DNA of 64,000 nt from Streptomyces cyaneus (GCF_004028635.1 NZ_RQJW01000011.1:1-64000), one strand, 5' to 3'. Shown: positions 50,510 through 59,328, counted from the first letter of the stretch. The notes: generated by a model not told the origin, from the letters alone. Numbers and translations: made by a program.

Positions 50510-51957
50510 CTCTCGGCCTTGACCGTCAGGGCCGCTGTGGACTCGGAGTCCGTGGCGGCCCTTTCGGCTGCCGGGGCGGCGTCACCGAACGTCAGCAGTG
50601 CGTACGCGAGGCCTCCGATCAGCCCCGACAGCAGGAAGCTGCAGTCCACCCCGCCCGTCAGCCCCAGCAGCGGCCCCTCGTAGGAGGGGAGTGAGACGGC
50701 CAGCAGGCCGACCGTCGCGCCCAGTGCCCAGGACACGGTGGCCGGGATGTTCCAGCCGGCCCGGTACCAGTAGATCCCGCCCCGCGCCCGGCGGTTGAAG
50801 ACCTGGAGGGCCTCGGCGTCGTACACGCCACGGCACCGCGCGAAGCCGATCAGGGTGATGACCGCCCATGGGGTACCGATCGCCGTGAGCAGCAGGACGA
50901 ACGACGTCATCGCGTCCTGTGCCGTCGAGGCGTAGTGGCCGATGAAGACGCAGGCCGTGGCGACGACCGCGACCGCGTAGGTCGCCCGGGCGCGGGAGGC
51001 GCGCGGCAGGATGGCGTCCAGGTCGAGGCCCATGGAGTAGAGCATCAGGCCCGCGTTGCCGACCGAGCCGGCGGAGGCCGCCAGCAGGAGCGGGATCAGG
51101 TACCAGGTGGGGGAGGCGTCGACCAGGGGCCCCGCGTAGTCGAGGGCCGCTCGCGCCGCGTACGCCGTGAACGTGCCGAACAGCTGCGGGACCAGCAGCC
51201 CCAGGAGCAGGCCGAGCCATGTCGCGTGCAGCACCCGGCGTGCGGAGTGGCGGGCCGGGGAGATGTAGCGGGTGTAGTCGCCGAGCAGCGTGATGAAGGC
51301 GATCGGGCCGGACAGACCCGCCGCCACCATCGCCAGCAGCCACGTCGGCCAGAAGCCGCCCAGCAGATAGCCGCCGGACTCGGGCAGCGCGTCCGTCGTG
51401 AAGTGCGGGGCGTAGGCGATCACGCCGACGGCCAGCAGGGCCGTCATGCCGACCGCGAGGACGCGGGACATGGCGAGCAGCACTCGGTAGCCGTACACCG
51501 CGCCCGCGACGGTCGCCGCAGCCAGCAGTCCGTACACCACGCCGTACGACACCCCGCTCGCCGGCAGCCCGACGAGCCGGCCCAGCACGCCCACCATCAC
51601 ATCGCCGCCGATCCACACGGTCAGGGCCGTGTAGCCGAGGGCGAGCAGGAGCCCGACCACCGAGCCGACCAGGCGGCCGCGCACGCCGAACTGGGCGCCG
51701 GAGGACGTGGACAGGTTCGTCGCCGTGCGCAGGGAGATCAGGGCCAGCGGTGCGGTGAGGGCCGTGCCGACCAGGGTGCCCACCACGATCGAGCTGACCG
51801 ACGCCCACCAGTCCAGGCCGAACGACGGGGGCAGCCAGCCGAAGACGATCACCCCCAGGCAGAGGTTCGAGCCCAGCAGGATCGAGACGAGGTCCCGTGG
51901 GCCGCTGGTGCGTTCCTCGTCGGGGATGGTGTCGACTCCGCGCTGTTCCATCGGCAT
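50506..51957 (-). CDS. NCS1-family permease (cytosine/purine/allantoin type)
   Basis: This 483-aa protein has about 12 hydrophobic helices. It carries NCS1 features: LGSNLCLGVIVFGW in helix 1, SSGAQFGVRGRLVGS, and LLGDYTRYISPARHSARR in the helix 6-7 region. The family imports nucleobases, hydantoins or allantoin with a cation. It is divergent from ureAB-ureC-agmatine deiminase and shares the operator region, so it may import the substrate of that pathway. ATG 51957 has GAGGGAGA 6 nt upstream. Confidence 0.9.
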   Translation of the reverse strand: MPMEQRGVDTIPDEERTSGPRDLVSILLGSNLCLGVIVFGWLPPSFGLDWWASVSSIVVGTLVGTALTAPLALISLRTATNLSTSSGAQFGVRGRLVGSVVGLLLALGYTALTVWIGGDVMVGVLGRLVGLPASGVSYGVVYGLLAAATVAGAVYGYRVLLAMSRVLAVGMTALLAVGVIAYAPHFTTDALPESGGYLLGGFWPTWLLAMVAAGLSGPIAFITLLGDYTRYISPARHSARRVLHATWLGLLLGLLVPQLFGTFTAYAARAALDYAGPLVDASPTWYLIPLLLAASAGSVGNAGLMLYSMGLDLDAILPRASRARATYAVAVVATACVFIGHYASTAQDAMTSFVLLLTAIGTPWAVITLIGFARCRGVYDAEALQVFNRRARGGIYWYRAGWNIPATVSWALGATVGLLAVSLPSYEGPLLGLTGGVDCSFLLSGLIGGLAYALLTFGDAAPAAERAATDSESTAALTVKAES

Positions 51958-51972
51958 GGCTGATCTCCCTCG

Positions 51973-52060
51973 GTTTGAGTGTCGTTCAATCTGAGAGGTG
52001 CTAGCCCTTGGCGTCAACCCTTTGACTTCTACAATCTGGTGTTTAGAGTGATGCTCTAAA
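51973..52060. promoter_or_regulatory. divergent control region, perfect TTTAGAG-N5-CTCTAAA operator
   Basis: A perfect inverted repeat TTTAGAG (52042-52048)-TGATG-CTCTAAA (52054-52060) overlaps the -10 of a promoter TTGACT (52022-52027)-N16-TAGAGT (52044-52049) reading toward ureAB. A second possible promoter is TTGGCG (52008-52013)-N16-TACAAT (52030-52035). A related sequence, TTTGAGTGTCGTTCAATCTG, lies at 51973-51992 on the permease side. Spacing and symmetry suggest a repressor controlling both directions. Confidence 0.7.
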
Positions 52061-52088
52061 TCTGGGAAAGGCAAGGAGGTGCCGGGTC

Positions 52089-52799
52089 GTGAGACTGACT
52101 CCCACGGAGCGTGACCGGCTGCTGCTGTTTTCAGCCGCGGAGCTGGCCCGGGCCCGGCGCGCCCGCGGTCTGCCGCTCAATGTGCCGGAGGCGACCGCGC
52201 TGATCGCGGACACCGTGTGCGAGGCCGCCCGCGACGGCGCCCGGCTGGCTGAGGCCGTCGAGCGCGCCCAATCGGTGCTCGGCCCGCACGACGTGCTGCC
52301 GGGTGTCGCGGACGTCGTCACCGAGGTGCATGTCGAGGCGGTTTTCGACGACGGTTCGCGGCTCGCGGTCGTCAGCGATCCGATCGGCGGGAGCCTCGGC
52401 GATCGGGCCCCGGGCGCGCTGCTGCCGGGCCCCGGGCACGCCGAGCCCGAGGCGGCCGTCCGCCTGACGGTCACCAACACCGCCACGGTGCCGGTCTCCG
52501 TCACCTCCCACTTCCACTTCTTCGAGGCCAACCCGCGCCTCGACTTCGTACGGGAGAAGGCCTACGGGATGCGGCTCGCCGTACCGGCCGGGTCCTCCGT
52601 GCGCTTCGGGCCGGGCGAGAGCGTCGAGGTCGGGCTCGTGCCCATCGGGGGCGACCGGATCGCGATCGGGTTCGCGGGCCTGGTCGACGGGGCGCTGGAC
52701 GCGCCGGGGGTGAAGGAAGAGGCCCTGCGCAGGGCCGCCGCCTGCGGATATCTGGGAGCCGCAGCTCAAGGGGGCGAGTTTCAGGGAGCAGATCGATGA
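52089..52799 (+). CDS. ureAB: urease gamma-beta fusion subunit
   Basis: This 236-aa protein fuses the gamma subunit (about residues 1-100, MRLTPTERDRLLLFSAAELA and PEATALIADTVCEAARDG) to the beta subunit (about 105-225, NTATVPVSVTSHFHFFEANP and FDRE-like segments). Urease hydrolyses urea to ammonia and carbamate; these subunits form the scaffold around the alpha subunit. Gamma-beta fusion is known in several actinobacteria. GTG 52089 has AAGGAGGTG upstream. Its stop overlaps the ureC start (ATGA). No accessory genes for nickel loading are nearby. Confidence 0.92.
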   Translation: MRLTPTERDRLLLFSAAELARARRARGLPLNVPEATALIADTVCEAARDGARLAEAVERAQSVLGPHDVLPGVADVVTEVHVEAVFDDGSRLAVVSDPIGGSLGDRAPGALLPGPGHAEPEAAVRLTVTNTATVPVSVTSHFHFFEANPRLDFVREKAYGMRLAVPAGSSVRFGPGESVEVGLVPIGGDRIAIGFAGLVDGALDAPGVKEEALRRAAACGYLGAAAQGGEFQGADR

Positions 52800-54478
52800 A
52801 ATCGATGAGTCCGTACGAGTACGCCGCCACCCACGGCCCCCGCGCCGGGGACCGGATCCGCCTCGGCGACTCCGGGCTGACGATCCGGGTCGAGGCCGAC
52901 TCGCAGCGCTACGGCGACGAGTTCCTCGCCGGGTTCGGCAAGACCGCCCGCGACGGACTGCACCTCAAGGCCGCCGCCGTGCGGGAGACCTGTGACGTCG
53001 TCATCAGCAATGTGGTGGTGATCGACGCGGCGCTGGGGATCCGGAAGGTCTCCATCGGGATCAGGCAGGGGCGGATCTGCTCGATCGGGCGGGCCGGGAA
53101 CCCCGACACCCTCGACGGGGTCGATGTCGTGGTCGGGACCGGTACGTCGATCGTGTCCGGCGAGGGGCTCATCGCCACCGCCGGTGCCGTCGACACCCAT
53201 GTGCACCTGCTGTCGCCGCGCATCATGGAGGCCTCGCTCGCCTCCGGGGTGACCACGATCATCGGGCAGGAGTTCGGGCCGGTGTGGGGCGTCGGGGTCA
53301 ACTCGCCGTGGGCGCTGCGGCACGCGTTCAACGCCTTCGACGCCTGGCCGGTCAACATCGGTTTCCTGGGCCGGGGTTCCTCCTCCCATGAGGCCCCGCT
53401 GGTCGAGGCCCTCGCCGAGGGCGGCGCCTCCGGCTTCAAGGTGCACGAGGACATGGGCGCCCATACTCGGGCCCTGGACACGGCGCTGCGCGTGGCCGAG
53501 GAGCACGACGTCCAGGTCGCCCTGCACAGCGACGGGTTGAACGAATGCCTGTCGGTCGAGGACACCCTCCGCGTCCTGGCGGGCCGCACCATCCACGCCT
53601 TCCACATCGAGGGCTGTGGCGGCGGACACGTCCCGAACGTGCTGAAGATGGCCGGTGTCCCGAACGTCATCGGTTCCTCCACCAACCCCACCCTGCCCTT
53701 CGGCCGGGACGCGGTCGCCGAGCACTACGGCATGATCGTCTCCGTCCACGACCTCAAGACCGACCTGCCCGGCGACGCCGCCATGGCCCGCGACCGCATC
53801 CGCGCCGGGACGATGGGCGCCGAGGATGTGCTGCACGACCTGGGCGCGATCGGCATCACCTCGTCGGACGCGCAGGGCATGGGACGGGCCGGCGAGACCG
53901 TGCGCCGTACGTTCGCCATGGCCGGGAAGATGAGGGCCGAGTTCGGCGCCCCGGACACAGGGCACGACAACGAGCGCGTCCTGCGCTACATGGCCAAGCT
54001 GACCATCAACCCGGCCATCGCGCACGGACTTTCACACGAGGTCGGCTCGATCGAGGTCGGCAAGCTCGCCGACATCGTGCTGTGGCGGCCGGAGTACTTC
54101 GGCGCCAAGCCGCAGCTGGTGCTGAAGTCCGGCTTCCCGGCGTACGGCGTGGTCGGCGACCCGAACGCCGCCACCGACACCTGCGAACCCCTCGTCCTCG
54201 GGCCGCAGTTCGGGGCGTACGGCGCCACCCCCGCCGACATCTCGGTCGCCTTCGTCGCCCAGGCCGCCGTCGACCAGGGAGGCGACGCCATGCCCACCCG
54301 GCGCCGCCGCGTCGCCGTGCGCGGCACGCGCGGCATCGGACCGGCCGACCTGCGCCTCAACTCCCGTACCGGAGCCGTCGACGTCGACCAGCGCACCGGT
54401 CTGGTCACCCTCGACGGGGAGCCGCTGCGCTCCGAGCCGGCCGAGTCCGTCTCCCTCAACCGCCTGTACTTCCTTTAA
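52796..54478 (+). CDS. ureC: divergent urease alpha subunit
   Basis: This 560-aa amidohydrolase keeps every metal ligand expected from Klebsiella urease: His135 and His137, carbamylated Lys215 with His217, His244, His270 and Asp358. The flap differs: the residue equivalent to Cys319 is Val317, followed by His318 (kept) and Asp319 (normally His). Arg334 is kept. The C-terminus (LRLNSRTGAVDVDQRTGLV) is also unlike canonical ureases. It sits in an operon with agmatine deiminase and without ureDEFG, so it may accept a substrate other than urea. Length is near the family norm (about 570). Confidence 0.9.
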   Translation: MKSMSPYEYAATHGPRAGDRIRLGDSGLTIRVEADSQRYGDEFLAGFGKTARDGLHLKAAAVRETCDVVISNVVVIDAALGIRKVSIGIRQGRICSIGRAGNPDTLDGVDVVVGTGTSIVSGEGLIATAGAVDTHVHLLSPRIMEASLASGVTTIIGQEFGPVWGVGVNSPWALRHAFNAFDAWPVNIGFLGRGSSSHEAPLVEALAEGGASGFKVHEDMGAHTRALDTALRVAEEHDVQVALHSDGLNECLSVEDTLRVLAGRTIHAFHIEGCGGGHVPNVLKMAGVPNVIGSSTNPTLPFGRDAVAEHYGMIVSVHDLKTDLPGDAAMARDRIRAGTMGAEDVLHDLGAIGITSSDAQGMGRAGETVRRTFAMAGKMRAEFGAPDTGHDNERVLRYMAKLTINPAIAHGLSHEVGSIEVGKLADIVLWRPEYFGAKPQLVLKSGFPAYGVVGDPNAATDTCEPLVLGPQFGAYGATPADISVAFVAQAAVDQGGDAMPTRRRRVAVRGTRGIGPADLRLNSRTGAVDVDQRTGLVTLDGEPLRSEPAESVSLNRLYFL

Positions 54479-54518
54479 ATGTCACAGCTTCAAATGTCAC
54501 AGCCTGTGAGGATCACTC

Positions 54519-55568
54519 ATGTCCGCAGCCGCCGACGGCTTCCGCATGCCCGCCGAATGGACCCCGCACGAGCGCACCTGGATGGCATGGCCGGGCCCGA
54601 ACCCGACCTTCGACGATCCCGAAGACCTCGCCGCCTCCCGTGCCGCCTGGGCGTCGGTCGCCCGGGCCGTCCGCCGCTTCGAGCCGGTGACGATGGTGTG
54701 CGGGCCGGGGCAGGCCAGGGCGGCCGCCGCGCTCCTGGGCCCGGACATCGACACCGTCGAGCGGGATCTGGACGACGCGTGGATGCGTGACATCGGGCCG
54801 ACCTTCCTGACCAACGGGAAGGGGGAACTCGCCGCCGTGGACTGGACGTTCAACGGCTGGGGCGCGCAGGACTGGGCCCGCTGGGAACACGACGCGAAGA
54901 TCGCCGCGTACGTCTCCGACCTCGCCGGGTCGGCGAAGATGTACGCCTCGAAACTCGTGAACGAAGGCGGTGCGATCCATGTCGACGGCGAGGGCACCGT
55001 CCTGCTCACTCAGACGGTCCAGCTCGGCCCGGAGCGGAACCCGCACTGGACCCGCGAGCAGGTCGAGGCCGAGATCCACGCGATGCTCGGCACCCGCAAG
55101 GCGATCTGGCTGCCGCGCGGCCTCACCGGCGACTACCCGCCGTACGGCTTCGGCACCCTCGGCCATGTCGACATCGTGGCCGCCTTCGCCCGCCCCGGTG
55201 TGGTCGTGGCCCATGTGCAGCCGGACCCGGCGCACCCCGACCACGAGGTGACGAAGGAGGTCGTCGGGCTGCTGAAGTCGCAGACCGATGCGCGCGGCCG
55301 CAGTCTGGAGGTCGTCGAGGTGCCCGCCCCGACCGTCCTGGAGGCGGACGGGCACTGGGTGGACTACTCCTACATCAACCACTACCTCTGCAACGGCGGC
55401 GTGGTCCTGTGCGCCTTCGACGACCCGCGCGACGAGCTCGCGGCCGGCATCTTCCGCCGGCTGTTCCCGGAGCGGACGGTGACGCTCGTGGACGCGCGGA
55501 CGATCTTCGCGGGCGGCGGTGGCATCCACTGCATCACTCAGCAGCAGCCGAGGGCCGTGGTCAGGTAG
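54519..55568 (+). CDS. agmatine deiminase
   Basis: This 349-aa enzyme of the Porphyromonas-type peptidylarginine deiminase family converts agmatine to N-carbamoylputrescine and ammonia. Its motifs are the catalytic Cys in GGGGIHCITQQQP, the Asp in DDAWMRDIGPTF, the His in GTLGHVDIVAAF and ASKLVNEGGAIHVDGEGT. The partner that usually follows, N-carbamoylputrescine amidase, is absent from this window. It is 40 bp after ureC and 9 bp before the next gene, so it is in the same operon. Confidence 0.95.
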   Translation: MSAAADGFRMPAEWTPHERTWMAWPGPNPTFDDPEDLAASRAAWASVARAVRRFEPVTMVCGPGQARAAAALLGPDIDTVERDLDDAWMRDIGPTFLTNGKGELAAVDWTFNGWGAQDWARWEHDAKIAAYVSDLAGSAKMYASKLVNEGGAIHVDGEGTVLLTQTVQLGPERNPHWTREQVEAEIHAMLGTRKAIWLPRGLTGDYPPYGFGTLGHVDIVAAFARPGVVVAHVQPDPAHPDHEVTKEVVGLLKSQTDARGRSLEVVEVPAPTVLEADGHWVDYSYINHYLCNGGVVLCAFDDPRDELAAGIFRRLFPERTVTLVDARTIFAGGGGIHCITQQQPRAVVR

Positions 55569-55577
55569 AACGTACGG

Positions 55578-56069
55578 GTGAACGTACTGCTCTGCGCCAC
55601 CTGTGGAACACGGCTGACCGAGCCGGTCCGGCAGCTCGACGAGCCGCCCGAGTACCCCGGCTGGGACGGTCTCCCGGGCCCGGACGGCCGGCGGCACGGC
55701 CCGGCGAGTGTCCCGCGCGGGACGTACGTCGTCGACCCGCTGCCGTTCGGGTGGCCGTTCGAGCCGGTCGGCCCCGACGAGGAGTACGACGGGGTCGTGC
55801 CCGGCGGCATGTGGATGTCCGACGAGCGGGGCTTCCTGGTCTCCGCCGGGCCGCGCGGCACCTACGTCCTGCACCCGGACGACGTCCTGGCCATCACCCC
55901 GCACCCCGAGTCGCAGCGCCTCATCGGCTGCTGCGGTCCGGACGGCCGGGCCGGGGTCAATCACCTCTGTGGCTGCGGGGCGGAGGTGGCGATCGTCGCC
56001 GCCGACTGCACGAGCCGCTACGAGACACGGCTCGTCCCGGACGCCGTGCGGGTGGAGGCCGGCGCGTGA
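55578..56069 (+). CDS. conserved Cys-rich (zinc-ribbon-like) protein
   Basis: This 163-aa protein starts with CATCGTRL (Cys-x-x-Cys) and has a second cluster CCGPDGRAGVNHLCGCG near residue 125, which could form a zinc site. The centre is rich in Gly, Pro and aromatic residues. I recognise no domain name. The GTG start at 55578 is 9 bp after the agmatine deiminase stop, and its own stop overlaps the next gene (GTGA). The context puts it in the agmatine/ureido operon. Confidence 0.72.
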   Translation: MNVLLCATCGTRLTEPVRQLDEPPEYPGWDGLPGPDGRRHGPASVPRGTYVVDPLPFGWPFEPVGPDEEYDGVVPGGMWMSDERGFLVSAGPRGTYVLHPDDVLAITPHPESQRLIGCCGPDGRAGVNHLCGCGAEVAIVAADCTSRYETRLVPDAVRVEAGA

Positions 56070-56674
56070 CCCCCGCCCGCCGCCGGACCCCCGCGCCGCC
56101 CCGTGAGGACGTCCTCGTCGCCGCCATGGAGATGATCGCCGAGCGCGGTCTGGAGAAGCTCACCATGGCGGCGCTCGGCCGTGCGGTCGGGATGAGCAGC
56201 GGCCATCTCCTCTACTACTTCCACTCCAAGGACGAGCTGCTGCTCCAGACCCTGGAGTGGAGCGAGGGCCGACTGGGCGCCGAGCGCGGCCGGCTGCTGA
56301 CGCGGGCGTCCGCGACGGTCCGGGAGCGGCTCGACGCGTACGTCGACCTGTACGTACCCGACGGCCACCGCGATCCGCACTGGACGCTGTGGCTGGAGGT
56401 CTGGAACCGCTCGCAGAACGCCGACGACGGTGCCCGCGACCGGCAGGCCGCGATCGAGGGCGCCTGGCACCGCGATCTGGTCGCGCTGCTGGCGGAGGGC
56501 GTGTCGAGAGGCGAGTTCCGGCCGGTCGACCCGGACCGTTTCGCCGCCCGGCTGCGGGCGCTGCTCGACGGGTTCTCCATCCATGTGGCGATCGGGCTGC
56601 GGGGGACGGACCGGGCGCAAGTTCTGCGCCACGTACGGGAGTTCCTGGACGACAATCTCCTCGCGGACGCGTAA
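56066..56674 (+). CDS. TetR-family regulator, BetI-like
   Basis: This 202-aa protein has a TetR helix-turn-helix (GLEKLTMAALGRAVGMSSGHLLYYFHSKDELLL, about residues 28-60) and a long C-terminal domain with LWLEVWNRSQN, as in BetI/TetR_C_6 regulators that sense polyamines, choline or similar amines. GTG 56066 overlaps the stop of the previous gene (GTGA) with GGAGG upstream. As last gene of the agmatine operon it probably controls that operon from the palindrome at 52042-52060 or a similar site. Confidence 0.9.
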   Translation: MTPARRRTPAPPREDVLVAAMEMIAERGLEKLTMAALGRAVGMSSGHLLYYFHSKDELLLQTLEWSEGRLGAERGRLLTRASATVRERLDAYVDLYVPDGHRDPHWTLWLEVWNRSQNADDGARDRQAAIEGAWHRDLVALLAEGVSRGEFRPVDPDRFAARLRALLDGFSIHVAIGLRGTDRAQVLRHVREFLDDNLLADA

Positions 56675-56797
56675 GCGCACGTCCTGGTTGTACGCAATTT
56701 TGCGGATTGACCCTGTAGCTCGTGGTGCGTTTGCCTCGTAAGGAGCCCTCGGCGCGGGGCCGGGGGAGAAGCGTCCACGGGGACTTCAGGGGGGAAC

Positions 56798-57886
56798 ATG
56801 TCCAGAGCCGCAGGTGTGTCGGGCGCGTGCTTTGGGGCGGCGCTGTTGCTCGCGCTCACCGCAACGACCGCGTCCGGCGTGCCGCACGCCCCCCGGGTGG
56901 AGAGGCTGAGCACCGCCACCGACGGCACCCAGCTGCCCGTCGCCTCGTCCGGCGCCACGGTCAGCGCCGACGGCCGCTACACCGCCTTCACCTCCGCCGA
57001 CCCCACGGGCGGCTACAACTCCCGCGTGTACGTCAAGGACCTGCGCACCGGCACGCTGACCCAGGTGCCCGAGGACCTCCAGTACACCGGGGGCGCGATG
57101 ACCAGCGCCGACGGCCGCCGCGTCGCGTACACCAACGGCAACCGCTACGGGAAGCCGTACGTCTACGACCGTGTGACCGGCGAGACCGTGCAGCTGTGGC
57201 CCGCCCAGCCGCCCTACGGGTTCTACGAGTTGGGCCACGCCGAGGCGATCAGCGCCGACGGCCGGCAGGTGGCGTACAGCATCGGCAGCCGGCACGGGTT
57301 GCAGGCCCTGTACGTCCGCGATCTGGTCACCGGCATCGACGAGCAGATCGCGCTCCCCGCCGACGGGCAGATCTGGGAGGCCGCGATCGGCAGGCACGGC
57401 CGCACGGTGGCGTACGCCGTGTTCGCACGCACCGCGCAGGGCGTGACCCACCGTGTCTACGTCAAGGACCGCGACTCGGGCGAGACCCGGCTCCTCGCCG
57501 ACGGCCCCGCCCTCAGCGCACCCAGCCTCCTCCCGCTCGTCGTGGACGGCCGCCGGGTGCTGTACAACGCCCGGTCCGCCGACGGCACGCCGCAGCCCTA
57601 CGTCCACGACCTGCGCACCGCCCGCACCGAGCCGATCGGCACACCCGGGGACACCGCCGCCGCGGCCGACGCCACCGGACGCCATGTCCTGCTGTCCCGG
57701 GACGGCGCCCTGACGCTGCTCGACTCACGCACCGGCAGGCAGCGGGCGGTGACCGCGACCGGTACGGCGATGCCGGGCGCGATCACCCGCAACGGCCGTT
57801 CCGTCGTCTTCAGTTCCACGGCCGACGACCTGGTCCCGGACGACACCAACGGGGCGTCGGACGTGTTCATCGACCACATCCACTGA
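56798..57886 (+). CDS. exported TolB-like beta-propeller protein 1
   Basis: This 362-aa protein has a signal peptide (about residues 1-28, ending near ASGVPHA) and then repeated units with ISADGR(Y/Q)VAY-like cores and (V/I)RDLVTG-like ends, typical of TolB/PD40 beta-propellers. I count at least six repeats. The last, FSSTADDLVPDDTNGASDVF, is a motif seen in exported actinobacterial propellers. ATG 56798 has GGGGGGAA upstream. It is paralogous to the next gene, 59 bp downstream. Ligand unknown. Confidence 0.82.
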   Translation: MSRAAGVSGACFGAALLLALTATTASGVPHAPRVERLSTATDGTQLPVASSGATVSADGRYTAFTSADPTGGYNSRVYVKDLRTGTLTQVPEDLQYTGGAMTSADGRRVAYTNGNRYGKPYVYDRVTGETVQLWPAQPPYGFYELGHAEAISADGRQVAYSIGSRHGLQALYVRDLVTGIDEQIALPADGQIWEAAIGRHGRTVAYAVFARTAQGVTHRVYVKDRDSGETRLLADGPALSAPSLLPLVVDGRRVLYNARSADGTPQPYVHDLRTARTEPIGTPGDTAAAADATGRHVLLSRDGALTLLDSRTGRQRAVTATGTAMPGAITRNGRSVVFSSTADDLVPDDTNGASDVFIDHIH

Positions 57887-57945
57887 CCGCCGACCAGCAC
57901 CACAACACAGCACTACAACGGCACAACAAACAGGGGGAACAGATC

Positions 57946-59211
57946 TTGTACGCCAGCACACGCACCGCGCTCGCAACCGCCCTCGTCGCCGCCACGGTGG
58001 CCCTGACAGGAACGTCGGCGAGCGCCGCGCCCCGAGTCCCGTCCACCGAACGGATCACCGTGTCCGGCACGGGCGAACAGGGCACGAGCTCTTCCGCAGG
58101 GCCGTACCTCAGCGCGAACGGCCGCTACGCCGCGTTCTCGTCCGACGCGCCGAACCTCGTGCCCGGCGACACCAACGGCGTGGCGGACAGCTTCGTACGC
58201 GACCTGCGCACAGGCCGGGTGGAGCGCGTCAGCCTCACGTCCGACGGCACCCAGGTCGACGGCGGCACCACGCCCATGGCCATCAGCGCCAACGGGCGGT
58301 ACGTGGTGCTCGTCTCGACCGCCGACAACCTCACCGACTGGCCGGAGCCGAAGGAGTACTGGGCCCAGGACGTCTACGTCCACGACCGCGTCACCCACCG
58401 CACCGAGCGGGTCAGCACGACACCCACCGGCGCCTCCGCCTACGCGCACGGCGTCGCGGCGATCTCCGACGACGGCCGGTACGTCGCCTTCAACGCCCGC
58501 CCGAAGCAGATGGAGAGCGGCCAGACGATCATCTACCCCGCCGTGTACGTCACCGACCGCCGCACCGGCACCGTCGAGCGGATCACCAACCGCGACCACC
58601 TGGACTGGGGCTCGTACCACCTGGACCTGAGCGCGGACGGCCGGTACGTGGTCTACGAGCAGTTCGGCCCGCGGGGCGGGGGCGGCGTGATGATGGTGCA
58701 CGACCGCCGCACCGGCACCGAGGAACAGGTCGACGTCACCCCGCAGGGCACGCCCGCCCAGCGCAACGGCCTGGACCCCTCGATCTCGGCGGACGGCCGC
58801 TACGTCGCCTTCACCTACCGGGGCGACGACCTGGTCCCGAGCGGCGCCGCGGTCAACACCGACACCTATGTGCGCGACCTGCGGACCGACACCACCCGCG
58901 GCATCACCCACGACGGCACGGGCGGCCCCGCGGTCATCTCCGGCGCCGAGATCAGCCGCAACGGCCGTTACGTCGCTTACGGATTCAGGGCCTCGCAGGG
59001 CCAGGACAACATGTACGTACGGGATCTGCGCACCGGCACCTCCAGCCTCGCCAGTGAGGCGGTCACCGGCGGCCCCGTCACCGACGACAACGTCTACGCC
59101 ACCTCCTTCGGCGGCGGCGACAAGCTCCTCGGCCTCGGATCCACCTCCGCCCAACTGGTCACCGGCGACACCAACGGCGTGAGCGACGGCTTCCTGCGCC
59201 GCCTGCGGTGA
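57946..59211 (+). CDS. exported TolB-like beta-propeller protein 2
   Basis: This 421-aa protein has a signal peptide (about 1-30, ending near SASA) and seven or so propeller repeats with SANGRYAAFSSDAPNLVPGD and VRDLRTG(R/T)VERV motifs. The start is an unusual TTG at 57946, supported by GGGGGAA 8 nt upstream and by the signal peptide beginning exactly there. It shares the DTNGVSD motif with the upstream paralog, suggesting tandem duplication. A hairpin follows at 59245-59283. Confidence 0.82.
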   Translation: MYASTRTALATALVAATVALTGTSASAAPRVPSTERITVSGTGEQGTSSSAGPYLSANGRYAAFSSDAPNLVPGDTNGVADSFVRDLRTGRVERVSLTSDGTQVDGGTTPMAISANGRYVVLVSTADNLTDWPEPKEYWAQDVYVHDRVTHRTERVSTTPTGASAYAHGVAAISDDGRYVAFNARPKQMESGQTIIYPAVYVTDRRTGTVERITNRDHLDWGSYHLDLSADGRYVVYEQFGPRGGGGVMMVHDRRTGTEEQVDVTPQGTPAQRNGLDPSISADGRYVAFTYRGDDLVPSGAAVNTDTYVRDLRTDTTRGITHDGTGGPAVISGAEISRNGRYVAYGFRASQGQDNMYVRDLRTGTSSLASEAVTGGPVTDDNVYATSFGGGDKLLGLGSTSAQLVTGDTNGVSDGFLRRLR

Positions 59212-59244
59212 TCAGCACAGTGCTCGCATCCTGAGACGGACGGT

Positions 59245-59283
59245 GAGCACGGGGGCGACTTGTGCCAGACTGCCCCCGTGCTC
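59245..59283 (+). terminator. hairpin between propeller gene and cimA leader
   Basis: Perfect 12-bp arms GAGCACGGGGGC (59245-59256) and GCCCCCGTGCTC (59272-59283) with a 15-nt loop, 33 bp after the propeller stop. It is probably that gene's terminator. Its 3' arm lies only 9 nt before the cimA leader peptide, so it could also affect that gene's promoter. Confidence 0.7.
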
Positions 59284-59292
59284 TCGTTCGCC

Positions 59293-59328
59293 ATGATTAT
59301 TGGCAGCAGGCGCGCCGGTCCGCAGTGA
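59293..59328 (+). CDS. cimA leader peptide
   Basis: This open frame encodes MIIGSRRAGPQ, with two consecutive ATT isoleucine codons right after the start. ATT is rare in this genome. It ends 55 nt before the stem of a Rho-independent hairpin, the arrangement of a classical attenuator sensing Ile-tRNA. Citramalate synthase leads to isoleucine, which fits. No clear ribosome site precedes ATG 59293, so initiation may be leaderless or weak. Confidence 0.72.
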   Translation: MIIGSRRAGPQ

